Positions 1-5,538 of a stretch of DNA of 5,626 nt are shown here, one piece after another. Position numbers and translations under genes: made by a program. Under the pieces are notes generated by a model. The model was given only the letters and a program-made list of their open reading frames with translations, did not search any database and had not been told where the DNA came from. Position 1 is the first letter of the stretch. Each line of letters opens with the position of its first letter. The DNA comes from JAFNAG01 sp964353465 (GTDB taxonomy: Bacteria > Acidobacteriota > UBA6911): NCBI GenBank assembly GCA_964353465.1, contig CAYGWQ010000350.1, forward strand, positions 1 through 5,626. Direction: 5' to 3'.

Positions 1-632
1 TGGACCAGCCTGTCAAGGCCGTAACCGATGAACTGGGGCGTTTCCGGATGCCGGGCTTGCACGCGGGGTCATATTCCCTGGAGATTGTCGTTCCGGGCTT
101 TCAGGACTGGAAGCGGACAGGCATTGCAGTGACCGCAGGCAGCGATCTCGCCTTTGACATTGTCCTCCAACTCGCCGAAGCCGGTCGCGACATTCACAGA
201 ATGGAGGATCTCCCCACCCTCTGGAGGAGTGTCGATGCGGTTGTGTATCTCCGGATTCAAGAGTCATTGGGCGCCAGGCTGCTGCACACCGAGGGTCATT
301 GCGTGACGGTTTGCACTGAGCACAAGGTCGCGGTTTTTGAGGTGTTCCGGCGCTACCGAGGCGAGCCCCGGGAATTCGCCATGAACTTTCTGCAAAAATC
401 GGCCGGCACATGGAGAAGCGAGCAAGGGAGCATCGCGGGGCCTGAGATTCCATGCAAGCCTGGCGAAGAATTCGTGGCTTTTCTGACATGGAACGATGCC
501 GCACATGCCTTTATGGACACGATTCTCGTCCCGGTGCGGGACGGGCAGGTGCGGCACTCGTCCATCGAGGAACTTCAGAAAAGCATGGCGCTGGAAGCTT
601 TCCTCAAGATATTGAGAGCCATGATGGAATAA
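1..632 (+). CDS. Carboxypeptidase-regulatory-like domain protein, 5' end missing
   Basis: The frame is open from base 3, before the first ATG at 48, so the gene begins upstream and 209 residues are visible. Visible residues 1 to about 58 match the second half of a carboxypeptidase-regulatory-like (transthyretin/Cna-B-type) beta-sandwich: TDELGRFRMPGL, then AGSYSLEIVVPGF, then GIAVTAGSDLAFDIVLQL, the usual D-x-x-G-R-F, G-x-Y-x-L and D-x-x-L order. Residues of about 60-209 form a domain I do not recognise. It looks beta-rich (CVTVCTEHKVAVFEVFRRYRG, in two parts, then GEEFVAFL and DTILVPVRDGQV) and ends in an amphipathic helix. It holds three cysteines in all. The regulatory-like fold usually occurs in exported proteins, so a surface or periplasmic location is likely, but the signal peptide would lie outside the window. 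No catalytic motif is visible. Coding status is well supported; function is unknown. Confidence 0.8.
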   Translation, partial: DQPVKAVTDELGRFRMPGLHAGSYSLEIVVPGFQDWKRTGIAVTAGSDLAFDIVLQLAEAGRDIHRMEDLPTLWRSVDAVVYLRIQESLGARLLHTEGHCVTVCTEHKVAVFEVFRRYRGEPREFAMNFLQKSAGTWRSEQGSIAGPEIPCKPGEEFVAFLTWNDAAHAFMDTILVPVRDGQVRHSSIEELQKSMALEAFLKILRAMME

Positions 633-755
633 GACCATCCGGGGGCCTCTGTGCAGTAATTCATCTTGCTTCCAAATCATGACCGGTTCGATGTAGTCTG
701 AAAGAGAAGCGAAGCAGGCATCAAATGAGTGATGATCCTGCCGGCATCTCCCGGC

Positions 756-762
756 AAGGAGG
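756..762 (+). promoter_or_regulatory. Shine-Dalgarno site selecting a GTG start
   Basis: AAGGAGG is a perfect match to the anti-Shine-Dalgarno core and lies 7 nt before the GTG at 770. The upstream in-frame ATG at 725 has only a weak purine stretch (GAAGCAGG) before it. This site therefore favours the GTG as start of the DUF4926 gene and makes the 725 start less likely. Confidence 0.65.
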
Positions 763-769
763 CGCTGAG

Positions 770-1012
770 GTGGAGGCATTTCAGTTGTTGGAGACGGTAA
801 TCGCCACAGCGGATATCCCCGCCTACGGGATAGTGGCGGGCGATGTGGGCACGATCGCGGATGTGTACACCCAGGGATCCCTGGCATACGAGGTTGAATT
901 TTCCAGTGCGGATGGTTCGACGCGCACGTCGGCCCCGCTTGCTCCCGAGCAGCTGCGAAAACCGACACAAGCGGATGTTCTGACTACCCGGCAGGCGTCC
1001 TTGCCAGGTTGA
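770..1012 (+). CDS. DUF4926 family small protein
   Basis: The product is 80 residues if started at GTG 770, or 95 if started at ATG 725. I prefer 770 because AAGGAGG sits 7 nt upstream and because the family normally begins a few residues before the conserved core. The core reads LLETVIATADIPAYG, then AGDVGTIADVY, then AYEVEF, then LAPEQLRK. This is the DUF4926 signature of a small all-beta, probably SH3-like barrel with the conserved D-I-P-x-Y-G and A-G-D-x-G-T motifs. Such proteins are often encoded next to an uncharacterised partner, but none is seen here: the neighbour upstream is 137 bp away and unrelated, and the gene downstream is convergent. The biochemical role is unknown. The last 15 residues or so are a non-conserved tail. 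Confidence 0.75.
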   Translation: MEAFQLLETVIATADIPAYGIVAGDVGTIADVYTQGSLAYEVEFSSADGSTRTSAPLAPEQLRKPTQADVLTTRQASLPG

Positions 1013-1090
1013 GAAGGGGTTCGCCACGGATGGCATGGAATCTCTGCGCAGCGCTTTCTGATTTAGCTGGTTTCTGTCGCGAAATCCGTT

Positions 1091-1198
1091 ATTTATAGAG
1101 AGCAACATAAATAATGCAACATAAAGCCACCACGAAAAGCCTACAAACCCAGCTTAAGACGGGGGGGTGTTGCATTACTTTTACGGCTCTCAATAAAT
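1091..1198. repeat. Inner inverted repeat A (arms 1091-1121 and 1168-1198)
   Basis: The 31-base left arm pairs with the 31-base right arm at 25 of 31 ungapped positions. The inner ten bases, TAATGCAACA (1112-1121) and TGTTGCATTA (1168-1177), are perfect. GAGAGC/GCTCTC and ATTTAT/ATAAAT also pair exactly further out. The 46-nt loop includes a G7 run at 1161-1167. The left arm also holds part of a 10-bp direct repeat, GCAACATAAA at 1102-1111 and 1116-1125. Its outermost bases overlap the inner end of the outer inverted repeat, so the two pairings compete there. Confidence 0.6.
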
Positions 1199-1220
1199 CG
1201 AAGCACCGATTCGGCGGCGT

Positions 1221-1346
1221 GGACTTCGACCTGGACTTCGACGTGGTCTTGGACAATCCTGTCCGCGATAAACTTTTGCAAACGTGACATTTAGCAGATT
1301 TCCATCCGTTCTTGCCGCGTCCACGTCCACGTCTAGGTCAAGGTCC
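1221..1346. repeat. Inner inverted repeat B with GGAC-periodic arms (1221-1248 and 1319-1346)
   Basis: The 28-base left arm, built on GGACTTCGACCTGGACTTCG and what follows, matches the reverse complement of the right arm at 22 of 28 positions. Each arm is itself made of 6-bp units of the type GGACNT or GACGTG, so the arms are also short internal direct repeats (CTGGACTTCGAC is nearly duplicated). The loop is about 70 nt and includes the palindrome TTTGCAAA at 1275-1282. Six-base periodic arms of this kind can slip during pairing and replication. Confidence 0.55.
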
Positions 1347-1428
1347 AGGACGGATCATTATGGAGTTTTGCGATAGAAACCAGCTAAATGCATTTTCTGA
1401 CGAATCTCTGCAATCCGTGGCCGGTTGG

Positions 1429-3222
1429 CTATCGGATCGCGGGGACAGCCTCCGATGTGCGCAGCACCGGGTATAAGGGTGGCTGCTGGGCCAACACATC
1501 CTCCATCAGGCCCCAGGCTGCCAGACAGTCTTCAGAGCGCGGCTCGAGCAGCATCAAGACGAGCCGTCCCAGCGGCTGGTCCACAGGGACCATGAGAGTC
1601 CCGGCCGGCACGTTCAGCTCGGCGGGTTCCCATTTCCCTGTCAGCGTCCTCGCCCTGTGTCCTTCATACTCCCGCTCCACCTGAGTGGACGACTCGATCC
1701 GGAACTGTTCGCCCTTAATCGCCAGCGCCTGATCCAGTTTGCTGAAGGTTATGCCGTGCACTTCCAGACGATCCTGCGCAAAGCGCAGCGCCGGCACGAA
1801 GTAGACCCGCGGTGCAATGGTGGTCTCGCTCGCCTCAAACGAAATGTACTGATACATCTTCTCGGGCCTGCGCACATCGAGACGGCGCCGCATCATCTGT
1901 CCCGTGTACGGATTTTTTTCCGTCGTTAATTCGGTCAGCAGAATCTCCACCTGTTCGGCGGACTTCACTGCCCTGCCGCGCAACCCGACCTCCCGGCCGA
2001 CAATAGACTGGCGATCGGCATCGGAGGTGGCTTGGATGATCTCCGCGCTGTGCATTTGCGCATAATTGCAGATTTCTTCCACGAAACGGCGCGCTGCCTT
2101 GATGCGATCCTGGAACGGGAGATAGCTGAAGGTCTCGCTTAAAATCCCGAGCCGGTTGCGCAAGCCGACCATGTTGACCCCGTAACGAGCGGTGGGTTCC
2201 GTGGTGGTAAAGGCACGTTCCGCTGGAGCTCCGCTCCGCCCACCCGGTACATCACCCCGGCCGCCCGTCACATCCCCTCGGCCGCCCGCCACATTGCCCC
2301 TGGCTCCGGCGGCAGCGCCCTGTCCGCCGGGAATGCCGCCACGGCCTCCCGGCATCCCGCCTCCACGGCCGCCGCCCCCAAAACCACCGTAATAGTAATA
2401 GTCCATGTCGTCCTTGGCCTTGATCGCCTTCGTCACCGCCGGCAGCAAGCCGTTGCGCAGGACATCCACCACGCCGGCAGCGGTCGCCGGATGCAGCGGT
2501 GGCGCATAGGTGATCTGGTAGGCATGCGCGGAACCGTCCGTGGTGTGCAGATCCACTACAATATGGGGATCATAGCGGGACATCATTAGTGCGAATGCGC
2601 GCGTCTCGGGCGCGTCAAGCTTCATGAAATCCCGGTTGAGGTCATAATTCTGCGCGTTCGGGCGTTGTCCCATGCCACCGATGGGACCATTCTGCGATGG
2701 GCGGTTGGTCAAGCTGATTCTTTCATTGCCGTCGGCGTTGAAGATGGGATTGATCAGCAGAACCACGGAATCAAACCAGCCTGCGTGCCGCCCGAGTGCG
2801 ATGTCCCGCATTATCTCGAGACACGCTTCTTTGCCTTCCACCTCCCCGGCATGGATATTGCCCTGAACATAGATGCGCGTCTTGCCCGTTGCCTTGACGG
2901 CCTCCGGGCTGGCATCCTTGGCGCCGATCACGGCCAAGGGCAGCGCGCGCCCTTCAAAGGTATAGCCGTACGTGGTCAGGTGAACACGCGGCGATCCCGC
3001 AGACACCGCCTTCATAAACTGGATTACGTCATCGTAACGGCTGGTCTCGACATAGTTGGTGCGTTCGGGGCGTGTCTTAAGCGCACGCAGGGAAGATGCG
3101 CCCGCGGGCGCCGCCGTCTTGCCGGCGGTTTGAGCACCCACCGGGCCGCCGCACAATGCCGACAGCACGAGAAGGATAACGAGTCTGGTAAAAGCAATTG
3201 CGATCGAATGTATCGAGTTCAT
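1429..3222 (-). CDS. Exported M14 family zinc carboxypeptidase with Gly/Arg-rich insertion
   Basis: This 597-residue zinc metallopeptidase of the carboxypeptidase A/M14 fold would remove C-terminal residues from peptides outside the cytoplasm. Residues 1-30 are a signal peptide with a hydrophobic core and a VGA|Q cleavage site. The catalytic domain runs from about 60 to 390. Zinc ligands are H124 and E127 (GNIHAGEVEGKEA) and H226 (DLHTTDG); N196-R197 in NYDLNRDF fits the substrate-binding Asn-Arg; E363 in LSETFSY fits the catalytic glutamate. Between H226 and E363 lies a low-complexity insertion (about 275-336), with a YYYY run and three RGxVxGG heptads. The C-terminal 200 residues (including GTLMVPVDQPLGRL) resemble the accessory region of large secreted M14 proteins. 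The ATG follows AAAGGGGG by 4 nt, and the gene starts 22 bp after the M24 gene, so the two are probably co-transcribed. True substrate preference is not readable from sequence. Confidence 0.9.
   Translation of the reverse strand: MNSIHSIAIAFTRLVILLVLSALCGGPVGAQTAGKTAAPAGASSLRALKTRPERTNYVETSRYDDVIQFMKAVSAGSPRVHLTTYGYTFEGRALPLAVIGAKDASPEAVKATGKTRIYVQGNIHAGEVEGKEACLEIMRDIALGRHAGWFDSVVLLINPIFNADGNERISLTNRPSQNGPIGGMGQRPNAQNYDLNRDFMKLDAPETRAFALMMSRYDPHIVVDLHTTDGSAHAYQITYAPPLHPATAAGVVDVLRNGLLPAVTKAIKAKDDMDYYYYGGFGGGGRGGGMPGGRGGIPGGQGAAAGARGNVAGGRGDVTGGRGDVPGGRSGAPAERAFTTTEPTARYGVNMVGLRNRLGILSETFSYLPFQDRIKAARRFVEEICNYAQMHSAEIIQATSDADRQSIVGREVGLRGRAVKSAEQVEILLTELTTEKNPYTGQMMRRRLDVRRPEKMYQYISFEASETTIAPRVYFVPALRFAQDRLEVHGITFSKLDQALAIKGEQFRIESSTQVEREYEGHRARTLTGKWEPAELNVPAGTLMVPVDQPLGRLVLMLLEPRSEDCLAAWGLMEDVLAQQPPLYPVLRTSEAVPAIR
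2239..2301 (-). repeat. Three tandem 21-bp units encoding RGxVxGG
   Basis: Residues 308-328 of the M14 peptidase are three consecutive heptads: RGNVAGG, RGDVTGG and RGDVPGG, followed by a decayed fourth (RSGAP). At DNA level these are 21-bp units, so the tract can change length in frame by slippage. It lies inside a wider glycine-rich segment encoded at about 2227-2388. Confidence 0.75.
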
Positions 3223-3244
3223 GAATCCCCCTTTGAGCTGCCTG

Positions 3245-4609
3245 CTATTTGCCGGTTTTTGTTACCAGGTACCGCTTGAGGTCCATGCTGGGAGCCTGTT
3301 TCATCAGTTCCTCGACCTCCTGCACGGTTTTGGGAACACCTCCGGTGATTACCAGGTGGCCGTTCCCGGTTACGACAACATCATCCTCAATCCGAATGCC
3401 AAAGCCCTCTTCGGGAAGGTAGAGACCGGGCTCGATGGTGATGACCATGCCTGTCTCCAGCTTTCCGAGCCCGCCTACATCGTGCACCTGTAGCCCCACC
3501 GAGTGGCTCAATCCGTGAGTGTAGTACTTCCGCAGCCCGCCCGCATCTTTGATCAGTCCGAGCTTGATCAGGCCCTGCGAGAGAATGTCGTTTACCCTTC
3601 TGTTGATATCGCCCATGTCCACGCCGGGCGCCACCATCTCGATGGCCGCCTGGTTTGCCTGCAGGACGATTTCATAGACGTCGCGCTGGCGCTTCGTGAA
3701 GGTGCCATTGATCGGAATGGTGCGTGTGATGTCAGCGGTGTACATCTGGTGCTCCGCCCCGACATCAAGCACGACGAGATCCCCATCCTTGGTCTGGCGC
3801 GTATTCTCGCTCCAATGGAGGATACACGAGTTCGGCCCCGAACCCACGATCGTGGAGAAACCCGGCCGGCGCGCGCCATTGAATGAGAAGACGTGCTCGA
3901 TGATCGACTGGATCTGATATTCGTACAGGCCCGGGTCCGCAGTGCGCATCGCCTCTTTGAGCGCTTCGGCTGTAATAGCGGCCGCCGTCTTTAGAGTCTC
4001 GATCTCGGCCGGAGACTTGCTGCGCCGCAGCGTCGCGATCAGACTGGCAGCCGGCTTGACTGCAAAGGCGGCTCCGCGGTCGCGCGCCCTCTTGAGCAGC
4101 TCTTCGTCCGCGGTCAGCGGCTCGTCCAGGTTGCGCGAGCGCTGATAATCGAAATACAGGATCGGCGCAGCACTGAGGAGAACGCGATCCAGGTATGTCT
4201 GAAACTCGGCCGGCCGCCGCACGGTCGCGAAGCCCGGCTTTTCGGGGAGTGCCTGTGTCTCGCCGGGACCGGAGCCCGCCGGAGACCAAAAGAGGATTTC
4301 GCGGAACCCTGCCGCCATTCCGCCGGAACCGCGCGGTGCCGCGGTTGCGGCGCCATCCGCATACAGCAGCAGGGAAGTGGTAGGCTCGTTGATGCCTGTC
4401 AGATAGTAGAGATTATTCTCCTGGCGGTACGGGCCTTCATCGGACCGCTCACTGCTCCTGAGAATCAGTACGCTGTTCGGTTCCATCTTCGAGCGCACCG
4501 CCTGCCGTCGCTTCTGATATTCTTCAGGCGATTGCGCAGCCGCTGAAGCCGTCAACGCACACAGTATCAGGATTACAAACGCTATGAATCTCCGAGCGGC
4601 AGCCGTCAT
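3245..4609 (-). CDS. Exported Xaa-Pro aminopeptidase-like protein (M24, aminopeptidase P family)
   Basis: The enzyme removes an N-terminal residue that precedes proline and uses a dinuclear metal centre. I start it at the ATG at 4609 (454 residues): AGGAGG lies 6 nt upstream and the start opens directly into a signal peptide (MTAAARRFIAFVILILCAL, cleavage near ASAAA|Q25). The same frame extends to an ATG at 4711, but those 34 extra residues are Arg-rich and would bury the signal peptide. An N-terminal AMP_N domain (about 27-195, with YRQENNLYYLTG) precedes the pita-bread catalytic domain. Metal ligands are all present: D282 (VLDVGAE), D293 (TADITRT), H369 (GLSHSVGL), E393 (TIEPGLY) and E408 (RIEDDVV). 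Accessory histidines are H265 (CILHWSE) and H376 (QVHDVGG). Length fits the family (E. coli PepP is about 440), but PepP is cytoplasmic and this one looks exported. It is the first gene of the operon with the M14 carboxypeptidase. Confidence 0.92.
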   Translation of the reverse strand: MTAAARRFIAFVILILCALTASAAAQSPEEYQKRRQAVRSKMEPNSVLILRSSERSDEGPYRQENNLYYLTGINEPTTSLLLYADGAATAAPRGSGGMAAGFREILFWSPAGSGPGETQALPEKPGFATVRRPAEFQTYLDRVLLSAAPILYFDYQRSRNLDEPLTADEELLKRARDRGAAFAVKPAASLIATLRRSKSPAEIETLKTAAAITAEALKEAMRTADPGLYEYQIQSIIEHVFSFNGARRPGFSTIVGSGPNSCILHWSENTRQTKDGDLVVLDVGAEHQMYTADITRTIPINGTFTKRQRDVYEIVLQANQAAIEMVAPGVDMGDINRRVNDILSQGLIKLGLIKDAGGLRKYYTHGLSHSVGLQVHDVGGLGKLETGMVITIEPGLYLPEEGFGIRIEDDVVVTGNGHLVITGGVPKTVQEVEELMKQAPSMDLKRYLVTKTGK

Positions 4610-4615
4610 GTTCCA

Positions 4616-4621
4616 CCTCCT
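4616..4621 (-). promoter_or_regulatory. Shine-Dalgarno site selecting the 4609 start
   Basis: On the minus strand AGGAGG stands 6 nt before the ATG at 4609. Its quality and spacing mark 4609, not the longer in-frame ATG at 4711, as the translation start of the M24 aminopeptidase. Confidence 0.7.
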
Positions 4622-4706
4622 GGGGGCCGGCGCGGCAGAGTTTCGTGATGTCGCCTTTCCAACCACAGCCCGGCCGCTCCGACGTTCAACAGGGCAAGTG
4701 TCGGCC

Positions 4707-4735
4707 ATCATAGCGAGGACCCTGGTTCAGGTCGA
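4707..4735 (-). promoter_or_regulatory. Candidate sigma70 promoter for the peptidase operon
   Basis: On the minus strand, TCGACC (4735-4730, 4/6 to TTGACA) is followed by a 17-bp spacer and TATGAT (4712-4707, 5/6 to TATAAT). Transcription would start near 4700, leaving a leader of about 90 nt before the AGGAGG and the ATG at 4609. The -10 box overlaps the alternative ATG at 4711, so that start would not be on the transcript. This is a consensus match read by eye; sigma factor preferences of the host are unknown. Confidence 0.4.
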
Positions 4736-4797
4736 GAGAATTCAGGTTTCCGGCTGGGAGTTTTGCTGCGAGCCGGGATCGTGATCCGAAAGCGCTG

Positions 4798-5286
4798 TTA
4801 TTTCTCTCCCCGGGTGCCGGTAGCGGAGAGCTCGAATTGGACCTGCTTGCGAAACGCGAGTGGATTGGCGATGTCTTTGAACGGCTCCTGCGTCCCGCCC
4901 GTACCCGTGACAATGATGGTCCCGTAGTTGAAGATCCGGCCGGGGATACTCTGATCGACACCAACAGTTTCGATCTTGGCGAGCACGAGTTCGAGGGTGT
5001 GCCGGTGAATCAGGCCGACTTTGAAAATCACCCGTTTGTCGGTGACTGCGAACTCGGATGTGGCGTAGCGGATGAACCGGGGAAGGACAACCACGATTGC
5101 GAGAACGAGCAATATGGCGCCCGTAATGATCGCTGCCTGCCGGTTCTCAAAATAGAGGTCGATCAATACTGCTGCGAGAACACCCAGAACCGCGAGCGCG
5201 GCAGCAGGCAGAAAGATGATTTTGTGAAGCTTGGCGCGATAGACGACTTCTTCGCCCTGCAGCAGGTTTTTATCAACGTAGCTCAT
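4798..5286 (-). CDS. Membrane-anchored bacterial PH domain protein (bPH2/YdbS-like)
   Basis: The 162-residue product begins with a short cytoplasmic head (MSYVDKNLLQGEEVVYRAKL), a motif common at the start of this family. Two hydrophobic helices follow, at about 24-45 and 51-70, joined by a charged loop (DLYFENRQ). Residues of about 73-150 are the PH-like beta domain: SEFAVTDKRVIFKVGLI, then HTLELVLAKIETVGVDQ, then GRIFNYGTIIVTGTGG, then FKDIANPLAFR. This fits bPH_2 (DUF304). The ATG has AAGGAG 5 nt upstream. The role of the family is poorly known; some members affect envelope or stress processes, but nothing here points to a specific job. It precedes the peptidase operon by 188 bp on the same strand, far enough that the operon may have its own promoter. 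It ends in a polar tail (TGTRGEK). Confidence 0.9.
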   Translation of the reverse strand: MSYVDKNLLQGEEVVYRAKLHKIIFLPAAALAVLGVLAAVLIDLYFENRQAAIITGAILLVLAIVVVLPRFIRYATSEFAVTDKRVIFKVGLIHRHTLELVLAKIETVGVDQSIPGRIFNYGTIIVTGTGGTQEPFKDIANPLAFRKQVQFELSATGTRGEK

Positions 5287-5538
5287 GAGCGCTCCTTTTC
5301 AACGGATCACAGCCCAAAGGACATGCTTGACGCACTTCGGTGACGGCCGTTCGGCAGCTTGGAAGTGTAAGAATAGCTCCATTGGCCCGATTACCGCTAC
5401 CGGAAACCGCTGCAGCGAACAGCAGCATCGCAGGGACAGTGGGCGCCGGCTGCCAGACGGCGTTCTACCTACACCCCCCCCCGCATCACCCCTGACCCCG
5501 TCCGGCGGCCGGGGCCTACTTGCGCGCCAGGATTTTTA
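5287..5538. other. Intergenic stretch upstream of the PH-domain gene
   Basis: I see no supportable gene. The rightward frame through 5285-5539 is rich in Arg, Pro and Ser, has no ribosome site, and overlaps the start of the PH-domain gene. The stretch holds the AAGGAG ribosome site of that gene (just right of 5286), a C9 run at 5474-5482, and a short CGCCG/CGGCG stem near 5444-5462 with no T tract. It must contain the promoter of the PH-domain gene, but no -35/-10 pair with good spacing stands out. Confidence 0.5.

Larger units (their letters stand above)
1061..1389. repeat. Terminal-inverted-repeat pair of the element (arms 1061-1096 and 1354-1389)
   Basis: ATTTAGCTGGTTTCTGTCGC at 1061-1080 is the reverse complement of 1370-1389 with one mismatch. 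The match continues inward with a few substitutions and one-base gaps to about 1096 on the left and 1354 on the right (GAAATCCGTTAT against AAAACTCCATAAT), giving arms of about 36 bp. A 20-bp pair at 19/20 some 290 bp apart is very unlikely by chance in a window this size. This layout is typical of the terminal inverted repeats of small non-autonomous elements. Confidence 0.7.
1023..1421. repeat. Nested inverted-repeat element, MITE-like or structured dispersed repeat
   Basis: This non-coding block fills nearly all the space between the DUF4926 stop (1012) and the M14 peptidase stop (1429). The outermost pair is GCCACGGAT at 1023-1031 against ATCCGTGGC at 1413-1421, 9/9, or 12/13 if extended by four bases. 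Inside it a stronger pair, 1061-1080 with 1370-1389, matches 19/20. Two further inverted repeats sit side by side within (1091-1198 and 1221-1346). On paper the whole folds into a cloverleaf-like shape: a long closing stem, a more irregular stretch near 1036-1060, and two large hairpin arms. No convincing ORF lies inside. It could be a non-autonomous mobile element, a BIME-like intergenic repeat, or a structured transcript end for the two convergent genes. Only one copy is visible, so mobility is not shown. Confidence 0.6.

Noticed and set aside
668..712. Promoter upstream of the DUF4926 gene (TTGCTT and a TGTAGTCT-like -10)
   Set aside because: The spacing is off and the -10 is poor; not better than background.
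264..968. A 234-codon minus-strand frame opposite the first gene and the DUF4926 gene
   Set aside because: The translation is rich in Pro, Arg, His and Cys, matches no fold, runs antisense through two supported genes and crosses their intergenic gap; it is a shadow.
1036..1060. GCGCAGCGC palindrome as a terminator of the DUF4926 gene
   Set aside because: The one-base loop cannot form a hairpin as written, and no T tract follows; the larger inverted-repeat structure explains the region better.
2665..3279. A 204-codon plus-strand frame opposite the M14 gene start and the operon junction
   Set aside because: It is antisense to the signal peptide and catalytic motifs of the M14 gene, with no ribosome site and no recognisable domain.
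4750..4776. CCGGCT/AGCCGG inverted repeat after the PH-domain gene, as a terminator
   Set aside because: The loop is 15 nt, and on the minus strand the stem is followed by AAACCTGAAT, not a T tract.
4837..5343. A 168-codon plus-strand frame opposite the PH-domain gene
   Set aside because: Its acidic, Asn- and Cys-rich composition is what the complement of hydrophobic and basic codons produces; the minus-strand gene has clear bPH2 motifs.
5444..5462. CGCCG/CGGCG stem as a terminator or operator
   Set aside because: The stem is only 5 bp with a 9-nt loop, in GC-rich DNA with no T tract, so it is expected by chance.
1161..5482. G7 run (1161-1167) and C9 run (5474-5482) as a matching repeat pair
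   Set aside because: The only shared sequence is the homopolymer and two or three flanking bases; no longer similarity is present.
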